A stretch of DNA of 64,000 nt. It comes from Vibrio hannami. Its GTDB lineage: Bacteria > Pseudomonadota > Gammaproteobacteria > Enterobacterales > Vibrionaceae. Positions within the stretch are counted from its first letter, which is position 1, and every line of letters begins with the position of its first letter. The DNA is taken from positions 1,798,001-1,862,000 of the forward strand of contig NZ_JARQZP010000007.1 in NCBI RefSeq assembly GCF_029589055.1. The letters run 5' to 3'. The notes beneath the pieces are model-generated. The model had not been told where the DNA came from and ran no database searches. It was given only the letters and a program-made list of their open reading frames with translations. Made by a program: the position numbers and the translations under genes. Of this stretch, positions 53,615 through 63,704 are shown one piece after another.

Positions 53615-54022
53615 TTAACGAAGCTTTTTAATACGCTCTGTCTGGCTGATTACATCCGTCAGACGAATACCGAACTTGTCGTTTACCACAACTACTTCAC
53701 CGTGAGCGATAAGCGTACCATTGACCATTACGTCCAGCGATTCACCCGCCACACGATCCAGCTCAACTACAGAGCCCTGGTTTAGTTGCAACAAGTTACG
53801 AATGCTTATCTGAGAACGCCCGACTTCCATAGATATGGTAACCGGAATATCCATAATGGTATCAAGCTTACGACGCTCATCATCGGTGATCGGCGCTGAT
53901 GTATCCGATAGTTCTTCAAGGGGAGCCGCTTCAACATCATCACCCGAACCCTGTGCGGCTGGGTCTTCACTTAAGGCTGCGGCCCATTCGTCAGCTAATT
54001 TTTGGTCTTCATTCGGATCCAT
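53615..54022 (-). CDS. fliN: Flagellar motor switch protein FliN
   Basis: A C-ring subunit needed for torque and export. An acidic N-terminal part (~1-45) is followed by the SpoA domain (~50-130: MDIPVTISMEVGRSQISIRN, VVVNDKFGIRLTDV). It is 135 aa, standard, between fliM and fliO. Confidence 0.95.
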   Translation of the reverse strand: MDPNEDQKLADEWAAALSEDPAAQGSGDDVEAAPLEELSDTSAPITDDERRKLDTIMDIPVTISMEVGRSQISIRNLLQLNQGSVVELDRVAGESLDVMVNGTLIAHGEVVVVNDKFGIRLTDVISQTERIKKLR

Positions 54023-54077
54023 TTGTCACTACCTTTCTTCTGGTTTCTCACTGAAGAAACCTTTGATTAAAACTTAA

Positions 54078-55133
54078 TTACTCGTCATCGTCGTCTAAAG
54101 AACTTTCATTGCTGATTTCAGCCATGATGTCTTTGCCAAGGAAGGCAATATCAGACTTAACCACTTCTGGCCGCTTAATTTTTTCAGAAATCTGAACCGC
54201 TAACTTATCGTCAGAACGTCCCATTTTCACGCGATAAGTCGGGAGTTCTTCTACAAACATAGTTGCGTGTTCAGGCATTTCGATCGGAATAACATCTCCG
54301 GTTTGTAGTTCCATCAAATCACGCAACGAAATGTCTCGTTCAAGCAGGTTAACCCTGAAGTTTACCGGCACATCCATGATCTCATCACGAAGTGCTGTGC
54401 TCCAGCGAACATCCGTTTCCATCTTGTCAGACTGAACACCCGCATCCAGAAGCTCTCGAATAGGTTCAACCATTGAGTACGGCATTACCACGTGGAAGTC
54501 ACCGCCACCACCATCAACCTCAATATGGAACGAGCTTACTACGATAACCTCTGTCGGACTCACAATGTTGGCCATACTCGGGTTCACTTCAGAATCCAGG
54601 TATTCAAACTCAACACCCATTACCGGAGACCAGGCCTCTTTGTAGTCCGCAAAAACAATTTTCAGCAGCAGCTGAATAATACGACGCTCAGTCGGGGTAA
54701 ATTCGCGACCTTCAATTTTTGCGTGGAATCGTCCATCACCGCCGAAGAAGTTTTCTACCAGAATGAAGACCAGGCGAGCCTCCATGGTAATAAGCGCTGT
54801 ACCTTTGAGTGGCCTGAATCGCACCATGTTAAGACTGGTCGGAACGTACAGCGTATTTTGGTACTCACCAAATTTCATCATCTGCACGCCGTTAATAGAG
54901 ACTTCTGCCGTTTTACGCAGCATATTAAACAAACTGACTCGCATATGACGCGCGAATCGTTCATTAATAAGCTCCAGCGTCGGCATCCGACCACGGACAA
55001 TCCTATCCTGGGAAGAAAAGTCAAAGGTTACGGCCGATTCCGACTCCTCTTCGAGCAGATCTTCTTCTTCATCAACGTCATCAACGCCGTGTAAAAGCGC
55101 GTCAATTTCGTCCTGGGTTAATAGATCAGTCAC
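54078..55133 (-). CDS. fliM: Flagellar motor switch protein FliM
   Basis: FliM links the CheY-P signal to the rotor. The N-terminal CheY-binding peptide LLTQDEIDALLHG (residues 4-16) is followed by the middle CheC-like domain (~45-230) and the C-terminal SpoA domain (~255-330). It is 351 aa. It lies 7 bases after fliL. Confidence 0.95.
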   Translation of the reverse strand: MTDLLTQDEIDALLHGVDDVDEEEDLLEEESESAVTFDFSSQDRIVRGRMPTLELINERFARHMRVSLFNMLRKTAEVSINGVQMMKFGEYQNTLYVPTSLNMVRFRPLKGTALITMEARLVFILVENFFGGDGRFHAKIEGREFTPTERRIIQLLLKIVFADYKEAWSPVMGVEFEYLDSEVNPSMANIVSPTEVIVVSSFHIEVDGGGGDFHVVMPYSMVEPIRELLDAGVQSDKMETDVRWSTALRDEIMDVPVNFRVNLLERDISLRDLMELQTGDVIPIEMPEHATMFVEELPTYRVKMGRSDDKLAVQISEKIKRPEVVKSDIAFLGKDIMAEISNESSLDDDDE

Positions 55134-55140
55134 TTGATTC

Positions 55141-55644
55141 CTATTGAATTACAAAATCTGTAAATAACACTTTTTCAACTACTGGCTTGCCTACCACTTC
55201 GGTCATTGTCGCGCGAATATCATCTGTCGCCTGATCACGCAGCTGAGTGCGTCCGGTAGGGGTTCGTAGCTGTTCAACCGTAGCGGTGCTAAATGTGTTT
55301 AATAGAGTACTTTCGATCAAAGGAGAATGGTGTCTCGCCATATCCTCATTATCTATACCTCGAACCATCAACTGAACTTTAACCTGTACCAGTCGATCTC
55401 TCTGCTTTCCGGGAGCACTGAACAGAAAAGGTTGAGGTACGTTCACATAGGATGCTGGTTCAGGTAGTGCAACCTGTGATTCAGTCACCATCGCGTCTGA
55501 TTGCTCAGCATCATCTGAGCCCATTAAAAAGAATGCAGCCCCACCGCCACCTGCAAGTAATACCACTACTGCAATAATGATAATCAGGAGCTTCTTTTTT
55601 CCTTTGGGCGCTTCACCGCCTTCCGTGTTTTCTTCTTCAGCCAT
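55141..55644 (-). CDS. fliL: Flagellar basal body protein FliL
   Basis: FliL rings the stator units and supports torque under load. A charged cytoplasmic start, one membrane helix (~20-40) and a periplasmic domain (~65-167: RTPTGRTQLRDQATDDIR) are present in 167 aa. It lies between fliK and fliM. Confidence 0.93.
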   Translation of the reverse strand: MAEEENTEGGEAPKGKKKLLIIIIAVVVLLAGGGGAAFFLMGSDDAEQSDAMVTESQVALPEPASYVNVPQPFLFSAPGKQRDRLVQVKVQLMVRGIDNEDMARHHSPLIESTLLNTFSTATVEQLRTPTGRTQLRDQATDDIRATMTEVVGKPVVEKVLFTDFVIQ

Positions 55645-55723
55645 AGCCTTCTCTAACTGATTAATATTCCGTTACTTCAGTGCTGTTTTATACACTGAAA
55701 AAAGTGAGTCGAACATAAAAATA

Positions 55724-57765
55724 TTAAGCGTAATAGCTTATTCCATCATCTTTTGAAGCAATATTCGCATTAAGATTGATGGACTCATCAAGGTTTAGGT
55801 CATCATCGGCTGAAGATCCACCAGAAAACCCTGAACCTTTGCCATCATTTCCAGTTGTATACTCTTGGCCTTGTCGACCCGAACTTTGTTGGTGAACCGA
55901 TGAATCTGCCAGCTGAATACCTTGCTGAGATAACATTTCTCTCAGTCTCGGCATCGCATGTTCTACCATATCTCTGGCCTGGGAGTTAGCCACGGTAAAC
56001 TGAACCGAAGCCATATCGCCGTTCATCGACATACGAATCTGCATTCTACCCAACTCCGGCGGGTCTAAACGAATATCTACATTCTTCAGGTTCTTCGACA
56101 TCATCATCTGAACCCGTTCAGCCAATTGCTCCCCACTGGCTTCTCTTGCTAACTGCAATGGGGACTGCGCTGCTGCCTGCTGTACTTCACTTCTTATCTG
56201 AGCTTGTTGTAACCCTTGCTGACCTGCCAACCCAGAAAGTTGTTGACTCAACTCTTTGTCTTTATCTTTGCCTTTTGTAGCCATCACACTAGCTGTGCCA
56301 GCCGCCGTCACTGAAGCCATCATCGCCGCATTGCTCACTGTCTTATTCGGCGAACTAACGACTTGCGCCTGTTGAGCCGAAAGTTGAGCTACATCCAATG
56401 GTATCGCGTTTACATTTTGACTAAACGACTGTGCGGCTTGCTGAGCAGCAGCTTTGTCCATATTCTGATTCACCAGCTGAGCTTGTTGCTGCATTGCCTG
56501 ATTCTGCTGAGCCTGATGCTGTTGGTTTAGAGCATAAGCGGAAGAGCTAAGTGCTGCTGATTTTACCGCTTCAGGTGCTGATTTTGCGGTCTCAGGTGAC
56601 ATTGTTGCACCACTACTAGCCTGGGCAAGTATTTGCAACTCTTCTTCTGTCAGCTCGCTCGGCTCTTTGCTTAATATTTGCTGAACAACAGCAGCATCTG
56701 AAGGTATTTCTACCGCACTCGTACTATTGACACCTGCTTGAGCGGCTGTCGAAGCACCAAGTGCTGCACCTACGCCTACTGCACTAGCCGTTTTACCTGT
56801 TTCCCAGATTAGTGCTTCTTTGTTAGCTGCCGCTTCTTTATCACCTTCCGCAGCTATCTGCTTTTCCGTCAATGGCTTAATCTGAGTGCTAGCTGCCATG
56901 ACAGTCCCATCCACTTTAGGGTTTTCTTTAACTTCTTCCACAGATTCAGAAATCTTATGATTTAACTGCGCTGCTTTTAGTTCCGCTTCAGGTGTTTCAC
57001 CTTTTACAACCTTAGCTTTTTGACCTTCTACCGCTTGCAGATTCTCTGACACTTTTTTCAGAGACTCAGCGTCGGTTTTACTAAGTTTCTCGCTACCCTG
57101 GTTTTCTACTCGAACATACTTAGAAGCCAGTTCTTCGGCCTCTGAAGGCTGTTTTAAAGAATGTGAAGAATCAGTTTCTGACAGCGCAGCCTTTGCAGCA
57201 GCTGACTCATTTAACACTTTCGAGCCTCTATCATGGTCTGTTTCGTTCTTATCTTTAGGTAATGACTCAGAACTAACCTGTTGTGGCAACTCTTTGCCGG
57301 ATTCATTACCTTTTAAAGCCTGGTTAGACTCATCTAAGCGATCAAGTAAAGCACTACCTTCACTCATCGAGTCTGCAACTTTCTTCTCACTGGCAGTTTT
57401 TAATTCTGTTTCGGATTCTTTATTGCTTAGGACTTCCTTGCTACTAGCGTCTTCCCCTTCAACATTTTCAGCCTCAATCTCAGTACTATCACCCTCGCTC
57501 GAGGCAACACCACTTTCGATATCCAGCATCTTGGCTGAACTCTCGACATCGCCTTCTGCTTCGGTGATCTCCTTGCTCTCACCACTCACTTTGTCAGCAC
57601 TGCTTTTTTCAGTGGCGTCAGATTCTGAGCTAAAATTGAGCCCAAGACACTCAGAAATCCGCCCGATTCAGACGCTTCGCCTGATGACTGGCTGTTACCT
57701 GCCCCGGTTTGCAAAAGCGCAGATGACTTTCCAACCTCAGATACAGAAAGGGTATTTTGGCTCAT
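55724..57765 (-). CDS. fliK: Hook-length control protein FliK, frameshifted near the 5' end
   Basis: FliK measures hook length and triggers the FlhB switch. The start is the ATG at 57765 (MSQNTLSVSEVGKSSALL), about 75 bases downstream of a sigma-54 promoter. That frame stops at 57586; the rest is one frame back, and restoring one G at 57641-57643 (CCC on the plus strand) joins them into about 680 aa. A very Ser/Glu/Lys-rich middle and a Gln/Ala-rich stretch (HQAQQNQAMQQQ) precede the conserved Flg_hook domain (LDPPELGRMQIRM, LREMLSQQGIQL). The break is probably a base-calling error. Confidence 0.85.
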
Positions 57766-57837
57766 ATACTTACACTCACATCAGGTTTAGCGTTACATAT
57801 CTGAACAAATCGTTGATATGCCTGTTACGACTAAACT

Positions 57838-57853
57838 TGCAATAATCGCGCCA
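57838..57853 (-). promoter_or_regulatory. Sigma-54 promoter upstream of fliK
   Basis: TGGCGCGATTATTGCA has the GG-N10-GC core and good matches to TGGCAC-N5-TTGCA, about 73 bases before the fliK start and inside the fliJ-fliK gap. It should drive fliK to flhB. Confidence 0.75.
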
Positions 57854-57890
57854 TACAAGTACCTATTTGGCCAATTCAGAAAGTCGTAAC

Positions 57891-58331
57891 TTAGGAGTGC
57901 CGATTGCGACCGAATTGCAAGGTAGAGAACTCATCCATTTGCTTCTGCTCTTGCTTATCTAGAAACATCTGTTTTTCAGTTTTCTTTTTATCGATTAACC
58001 ATTCGTATGATCGGCGTTGCTTCCGCATTTCCAGCCAGTACTCCTGACAATTATCTACCTGGGTTTTGAAATGACCTTCCGCTTCTTTTTGTTTTTTTAG
58101 TGTCTCATCAAGCTGCGTTAAAAAGCGGTTCAGATGACCATACTCACTCGCACTCAGGCCATTCTTGCCTCTGTCTACGAGTTGTTGACAGTAATCCAGG
58201 CGATACTTTTCGATTTGAGCAACCTGAACGTAGTAATCATCCAGCTCCGATCTTGCCTTATTGAGTGCTAATACAGCCTGATCTTCTTTCTCTTTAGCCT
58301 GCTCAAGCAGGAAGTTCATCGCATTTTCCAT
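57891..58331 (-). CDS. fliJ: Flagellar export chaperone FliJ
   Basis: A 146 aa, fully helical coiled-coil protein that escorts chaperones and couples the FliI ATPase to FlhA. It is rich in Glu, Lys and Gln, as the family is. Its ATG shares a base with the fliI stop (TAATG). An alternative start four codons in is possible. Confidence 0.9.
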   Translation of the reverse strand: MENAMNFLLEQAKEKEDQAVLALNKARSELDDYYVQVAQIEKYRLDYCQQLVDRGKNGLSASEYGHLNRFLTQLDETLKKQKEAEGHFKTQVDNCQEYWLEMRKQRRSYEWLIDKKKTEKQMFLDKQEQKQMDEFSTLQFGRNRHS

Positions 58332-59662
58332 TACTGACTACCACTAGGCTGCAATATACTTCTAAGCATATTGACGCACATATCATAAGGCACAGACTCT
58401 TTCATGCTCTGTTGCAGATATTGATCCAGTGTAGGTTTAATCGTGAAGGCACTATCTATTGCTGGATCTGTTCCTGGTTTATAAGCTCCAATTGAAACCA
58501 GATCCTGATTCTTACGGCAAATTGAAAGTACCTGACGAACAGCTTTGGACATCAGCATATGTTCTTCAGTGGTAATCTGAGGCATAACCCGGCTAACTGA
58601 CTTCTCCACGTCTATCGCTGGATAATGACCAGCATCAGCCATCTCACGCGACAGTACTACGTGACCATCCAGAATAGCTCGTGAAGCATCAGCAATTGGA
58701 TCCTGAAGGTCATCACCTTCGGTCAGTACGGTAAAGAATGCAGTAATGGAGCCCTGCTCCGGGCTACCGTTGCCGGCACGCTCTACAAGCGCAGGAAGTT
58801 TCGCAAACACTGATGGTGGGTATCCTTTCGTAGCAGGAGGCTCTCCAACCGAAAGGGCAATTTCACGCTGAGCCTGAGCAAATCGGGTCAATGAGTCCAT
58901 CAATAGCAACACATCCAGACCCTGATCTCTGAAGTACTCGGCAATAGTAAGCGCAGTTTGGCAACCCTTAAGGCGCATTAGTGGTGAAGCATCCGCAGGA
59001 GCCGCTACGACAACCGAACGTCGCCTTCCATCCTCTCCCAGAATCTCTTCTATAAACTCTTTAACTTCTCGCCCACGCTCACCAATCAAACCAACGACAA
59101 CAACCTGAGCCGTCGTACCCCTGGTCATCATTCCAAGTGTTACCGATTTACCAACACCCGAACCGGCAAACAAACCGATTCGTTGACCTTTACCCACCGT
59201 CAGCAATCCGTTGATGGCTTTAAGCCCAACGTCCAGAGGTTCTGATATTGGCTTGCGAAGTAGTGGATTCATTGGTTCAGAACTAAAAGAAGCCGTTTGA
59301 TCGGTATAAATCTCGCCTAGCCCATCAATCGGGTTGCCAACACCATCAATAACACGCCCTAGAAGCTCCATTCCTACCGGAAGGCCACCTTCACCTGTCA
59401 GTGGCGTCACTTTTGCTCCAGGCAGTACCCCGGTAATTTGCTCACTTGGCATCAAAAATAGATTGTCACCGGAAAACCCAACTACTTCCGCTTCCATCGA
59501 ACCGGATAGCGTTTCTACGCTGCATAGACTACCTATCGGCGCTTTACACCCAGTAGCTTCAAGCGTCAGGCCAACAACCCGAACAAGCTTACCGGAAGCA
59601 ATCGCCCTGGTTCGAAGGCCTGTAGTTTTGTATTGGGTAAGACGATCGGCCAGAGCAAGCAT
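58331..59662 (-). CDS. fliI: Flagellum-specific ATPase FliI
   Basis: An F1-beta-like hexameric ATPase that unfolds and feeds export substrates. Walker A is GLFAGSGVGKSVTLG (~165-179), Walker B VLLLMDSLTRFAQAQRE, and the family C terminus follows. It is 443 aa. Its ATG overlaps the fliH stop (TAATG). Confidence 0.96.
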   Translation of the reverse strand: MLALADRLTQYKTTGLRTRAIASGKLVRVVGLTLEATGCKAPIGSLCSVETLSGSMEAEVVGFSGDNLFLMPSEQITGVLPGAKVTPLTGEGGLPVGMELLGRVIDGVGNPIDGLGEIYTDQTASFSSEPMNPLLRKPISEPLDVGLKAINGLLTVGKGQRIGLFAGSGVGKSVTLGMMTRGTTAQVVVVGLIGERGREVKEFIEEILGEDGRRRSVVVAAPADASPLMRLKGCQTALTIAEYFRDQGLDVLLLMDSLTRFAQAQREIALSVGEPPATKGYPPSVFAKLPALVERAGNGSPEQGSITAFFTVLTEGDDLQDPIADASRAILDGHVVLSREMADAGHYPAIDVEKSVSRVMPQITTEEHMLMSKAVRQVLSICRKNQDLVSIGAYKPGTDPAIDSAFTIKPTLDQYLQQSMKESVPYDMCVNMLRSILQPSGSQ

Positions 59663-60463
59663 TATTCGTTACCCGGCTGATGGCGGTTCACACCGCAAAA
59701 TGACTGAAGAACGGACTTAACGCGCTCTTCCATTTTGTAATTTACGCTGGACTCACCTGCTTCAATCTGCACATCACCACGACTCAGTGATGGTTCACTT
59801 AGCAGGTTCCAGTTTCTAAACGTTAACTCTTCCTCACCATAAGCTGACTGAACAATTTCAACATCTTCAGGGTTAAGTTTCAGTGTAATTTCATGACCCG
59901 CAATAGGAAGAGACTCCACAGACTCCTTAACTGTATCAAGAATAATCTGAGGGTTGGTCTGCACTTCTACATGTACGACTTCCCGAGTCAGTGCGATAAC
60001 CATATCCACCAGCTGTCGTTCGACCTGAGCGTTCATTAACTCTAGAGGTTGGGAAAACTGATTAGCAAGATCGATGAAATGCTCAACTTGTTGTTTGATA
60101 TGATCCTGACCAGCAGCAATACCTTCAGCTTTACCACTCTCTAAGCCTTCAGCATGTCCAGCTTCTATCCCCTTATCTTTTCCTTTCTCAAAACCCTGAG
60201 TAAAGCCAGCTTCCTGCCCTTGCTGATAACCTTCCTGGTAAGCGTCCTTTTGAATCGCTTCCAGATCAGCAGCACTAAGCTCAACTGGCTCTTCTTCTAC
60301 TGGCTCTTCAAAGAGGGGATCAACCCGGGTCGTAATTTAATGCCGTTTCACGCGCTTCTTTGTGGGAATCGGATGTGTAATCGGGCATACCCCATTTTTC
60401 TGGCTGAATGTCTGATTCGTCCTCACCGGGACGTAAAAAACCGCGCTTACGTTCAAGAGCCAT
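59662..60463 (-). CDS. fliH: Flagellar export ATPase regulator FliH, frameshifted near the 5' end
   Basis: FliH binds FliI and controls its ATPase. The N terminus starts at the ATG 60463 (MALERKRGFLRPGEDESD), with AAGG about 8 bases before it, and that frame stops at 60320-60322. The remainder continues one base on: removing one base in the CCCGGG at 60324-60329 gives NYDPVDPLFEEPVEEEPVEL and a coiled region rich in GxxxG-type repeats (EGYQQGQEAGFTQGFEKG), then the C-terminal domain. The restored protein is 266 aa. An extra base here is probably a sequencing error. Confidence 0.85.
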
Positions 60464-60527
60464 AGGGGGTACCTTTCTAATTATTTGTCTATTTGATGCT
60501 TACAAGCTGATATTTACAGGCCAATGT

Positions 60528-61589
60528 TTACAAGAATTCGTCCGCACCGCCAGCCAGCATAATTTCACCGCTGTCTGCCAGCTTACGAGCAACCGCAAGA
60601 ATCTCTTTCTGAGCGGCTTCTACATCGGCTACACGTACCGGAGGCATCGCTTCGATGTCATCGCGCATCATCTCAGCAGCACGCTTGGACATGTTCTTGA
60701 ATATCTTCTCACGCAGACCTTCATCCGCACCTTTGAGTGCTCTTTGCAGAACATCCTGAGGAACATCACGCAGCAGCTTCTGAATACCCATATCGTCCAC
60801 TTCGATAAGGTTGTCGAATACAAACATAAGATCCTGAATCTGAGTCGCCATATCTTCGTCCTGATCGCGAATCTGATCCATCAATACGCCTTCGATACTG
60901 TTGTCCATGAAGTTCATGATTTCAGCAGCAGCCTTCAGACCACCAATCTTAGCAGCCTGCGCACCAGCCTGACCGGCAAACTGTTTCTCCATGATCTCAT
61001 TCAACTCAGCAAGAGCAGATGGCTGAATCTCTTCAAGGTTAGCAATACGCATCATAAGGTCGAGGCGAACGCGCTCAGGGAACTGAGAAAGAATTTCCGC
61101 TGACTGATCAGCCTCTAGATACGAAAGAACGATCGTCTGAATCTGCGGGTGCTCATTGATAATAATGCTGGCAACCTGACGAGGGTCCATCCACTTAAGT
61201 GAATCGAGACCTTTCGAACCGGTACCAAGCAAAATCTGATCAACAAGGTTGTTGGCTTTATCTTCACCAAGAGCAGTGACCAGAGCTTTACGCATAAAGT
61301 CTTCACTGCCCATACCGATATTGGTGTACTTCTGGATATCTTCCAGAAACGCTCTGTGAACGGCGCCGACTTTGTCATTGTTAAGATCTGCAGCCCGAGC
61401 CATTGCACTACCTACACGCTGAACCTGCTTAGGCTCCAGATGGCGAATAATACCTGCGGCATCTTCTTCACTCAGGCTAAGCAGCAAAATGGCGGCACGC
61501 TCATCACCAGGGATCTCTGAAATATCCACTTCGGTTCCGGTGGTCGCTACGGGGCCACCTTCTTCACGTTTTACAATCTCATCAGGCAT
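60528..61589 (-). CDS. fliG: Flagellar motor switch protein FliG
   Basis: FliG meets the stator and sets rotation direction. N-terminal (~20-110), middle (EHPQ motif IINEHPQIQTIVLSYL) and C-terminal charge-bearing domain (RALKGADEGLREKIFKNMS) are complete in 353 aa. It overlaps fliF by 8 bases. Confidence 0.96.
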   Translation of the reverse strand: MPDEIVKREEGGPVATTGTEVDISEIPGDERAAILLLSLSEEDAAGIIRHLEPKQVQRVGSAMARAADLNNDKVGAVHRAFLEDIQKYTNIGMGSEDFMRKALVTALGEDKANNLVDQILLGTGSKGLDSLKWMDPRQVASIIINEHPQIQTIVLSYLEADQSAEILSQFPERVRLDLMMRIANLEEIQPSALAELNEIMEKQFAGQAGAQAAKIGGLKAAAEIMNFMDNSIEGVLMDQIRDQDEDMATQIQDLMFVFDNLIEVDDMGIQKLLRDVPQDVLQRALKGADEGLREKIFKNMSKRAAEMMRDDIEAMPPVRVADVEAAQKEILAVARKLADSGEIMLAGGADEFL

Positions 61590-63324
61590 CGGCTATCCAG
61601 TTTTTCACTACCTGAGCCGCTAGCTCAGGTTCATTTGCAACAAGCGCTCGTACAGCTTTAAGTACATCTTCATCTTTGTGTAGGTTCGGTAACTCAATAC
61701 CAGAACCAAACTCGAACGCTTCTCCGCTTTCAATATCACTACCAATCAGGCTGGTATCATCTGCGGCAATAGGAAGTCCATCAGGGCCAAGCTCACGACC
61801 TTGCTCATCCACTTCGGCAGTCGGATTAAGCAGTTTCTTCATCGCAGGACGAACCAGCACCAACACCACAATAATCACTACCAGCGCACTCGCGAACCAG
61901 CGAACCCAATCGTTAAAGTTCGGGTGGTCCCAGATAGGTTGTTCAACAACCGTTTCCATCTGTGGCTCAGCAAATTTCACGCTAAGTACATTAAGCAAAT
62001 CACCACGCTGTTCGTTAAATCCGACCGTACCGATAAGCACTTGTCGAATAGCATTCAACTCAGACTCAGAAAGTGGTTCATAAGTTACTTCACCTGTGTC
62101 TGGATTAGTTACTGCACGGTTTTTAACCGCAACGGATACTGTCTGACGATTTACAACACCAGTCTGGCGACGTTCATGGCTAATTGTAGTATCAAGTTCA
62201 TAGTTGCGTGTTGCCTCTTTATGAACAGAGCCCTGACCTAGAACGGAACCGTCTTTCATCTGCGCTACATCCTGAGGGATAGAAGCATCGGCAGGAGGTT
62301 GATTACTCAAAGCACCCGGAACACCTGCAACCACATTCCCGTTGTTGTAGTCTTCAAGCGTATATTCGCTTCGGGTAGAAGCCGTATTTGGGTCAAATCT
62401 TTTACGAGTCTGTTCTATAGAGCTGAAATCCAGCTCTATATCAACCTGAGCGGTGTAGTTACCGATACCTAGAATTGGAATAAGAACAGAGTCAATTTTT
62501 TCACGTAAGCCTTGTTCTTGCTTACGTTCTAAATCTTGCTCTTTGCGACGGGCGGTAGCAATTGGATCCTGCGAACCTGAACTCAACAGACGCCCATGTT
62601 GATCGGTAACCGTTACACGGGTAGGCTTCATACCAGGAACGGCGCTGGCGACCATATCAACGATAGAATCAACTTCTTCCTGATTTAAAATGGTTCCGGT
62701 TCTAAGAGTGATAAATACTGTTGCTGATGCTTCCTGATTCTGACGGACAAACACACTCTGCTTAGGCAAAGCCAGAAGAACCGAGGCTTTGCGTACCTGA
62801 CGCATCTGTTCGATAGCTTTGCCAAGTTGCCTTTCTCGGCTTAGTTTTAGTCTTTCTGTTTCAAGGCGTTGAGATACACCAAAACCCATATCGTTAAGCA
62901 GGATGTCGTCGCCAGCCGGATCCGGCTGGTTCAGACCTGCGCGGGCAAGGCTCAGTTTAAGGCTGTCATAATCAGCAGCAGTCACCTGGACTGTGTTACC
63001 TTCCAGCTTGTATTCGGTTTTTTGCTGATCAAGATAATCAAGGATGGTAATAAGTTCATCTGTCTCGTAAGTACCCAAAGGACGCATTTCAGGTTCTTTA
63101 ACCCAAAAAAACATCATTACGATGAGTGCAACACAGATAGAAATAGATAGGACAAGTACTACTTGACGAAGAAGATCGAGATCCCCCATCGCCATGTCAA
63201 ACTTAGAGGAGCTCTTTTCGTCCAGGTCTGGATTTTGTGATACAGAATCCAGTTCAGGGTCTGTCAGCGCAGTGCTACCAGTATCTGCCACCGCTAAATC
63301 TGTTGATTGTTTCTCTTCAGCCAC
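61582..63324 (-). CDS. fliF: Flagellar MS-ring protein FliF
   Basis: FliF builds the MS ring on which the export gate and C ring assemble. Two membrane helices (~52-72 and ~462-482) enclose the periplasmic ring-building domains; the C terminus (~560-580, DVLKAVRALVANEPELAAQV) binds FliG. It is 580 aa. It lies 15 bases after fliE. Confidence 0.96.
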   Translation of the reverse strand: MAEEKQSTDLAVADTGSTALTDPELDSVSQNPDLDEKSSSKFDMAMGDLDLLRQVVLVLSISICVALIVMMFFWVKEPEMRPLGTYETDELITILDYLDQQKTEYKLEGNTVQVTAADYDSLKLSLARAGLNQPDPAGDDILLNDMGFGVSQRLETERLKLSRERQLGKAIEQMRQVRKASVLLALPKQSVFVRQNQEASATVFITLRTGTILNQEEVDSIVDMVASAVPGMKPTRVTVTDQHGRLLSSGSQDPIATARRKEQDLERKQEQGLREKIDSVLIPILGIGNYTAQVDIELDFSSIEQTRKRFDPNTASTRSEYTLEDYNNGNVVAGVPGALSNQPPADASIPQDVAQMKDGSVLGQGSVHKEATRNYELDTTISHERRQTGVVNRQTVSVAVKNRAVTNPDTGEVTYEPLSESELNAIRQVLIGTVGFNEQRGDLLNVLSVKFAEPQMETVVEQPIWDHPNFNDWVRWFASALVVIIVVLVLVRPAMKKLLNPTAEVDEQGRELGPDGLPIAADDTSLIGSDIESGEAFEFGSGIELPNLHKDEDVLKAVRALVANEPELAAQVVKNWIADA

Positions 63325-63339
63325 TTCAAATCACCCAAA

Positions 63340-63651
63340 TCACACTGGCATGTTCATCAGTTCTTTATAAGCTTCAACAAGCTTATTTCGAACCTGAATG
63401 GTCGCGTCAAACGCTACGCTTGATTTGTTTTTAGCGATCATCACGTCTGACAGAGAGACATTTTCATCTCCGCGATCGAAGCGTGTCTGTAGATCTCCCG
63501 ATGCTTTCTGCAAAGAGTTGACATTGTTGATAGCAGTATTAAGCAGGTCACCAAAATCAGCACCAACTTTCTGACCTGTTGCTGGCATGGAAGTATTCAT
63601 CGCTTCCATTTTCATCGCCTGCATTTCACCATGAATCCCACTAATACTCAT
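63340..63651 (-). CDS. fliE: Flagellar hook-basal body protein FliE
   Basis: FliE joins the MS ring to the rod. It is helical, 103 aa, with the family end VSLSDVMIAKNKSSVAFDAT and VRNKLVEAYKELMNMPV. It is the first gene of fliEFGHIJ, with a sigma-54 site about 55-70 bases upstream. Confidence 0.94.
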   Translation of the reverse strand: MSISGIHGEMQAMKMEAMNTSMPATGQKVGADFGDLLNTAINNVNSLQKASGDLQTRFDRGDENVSLSDVMIAKNKSSVAFDATIQVRNKLVEAYKELMNMPV

Positions 63652-63704
63652 CTAAACCTCAGTTGCCAATTTATTGACTCTGTTTTTTGACCTTATATTG
63701 ACGC

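Noticed and set aside
54492..55094. 200-codon plus-strand open frame opposite fliM
   Set aside because: It overlaps a clear fliM on the other strand and shows low-complexity, His/Arg/Asn-rich sequence typical of an antisense shadow.
57294..57845. 183-codon plus-strand open frame opposite the fliK start
   Set aside because: It covers the fliK promoter and coding region in antisense; Ser/Leu-rich with no domain.
60408..61103. Long plus-strand open frame (about 230 codons) opposite fliG
   Set aside because: It is a mirror of the conserved fliG and fliH coding strand, has no ribosome site and no recognisable domain.
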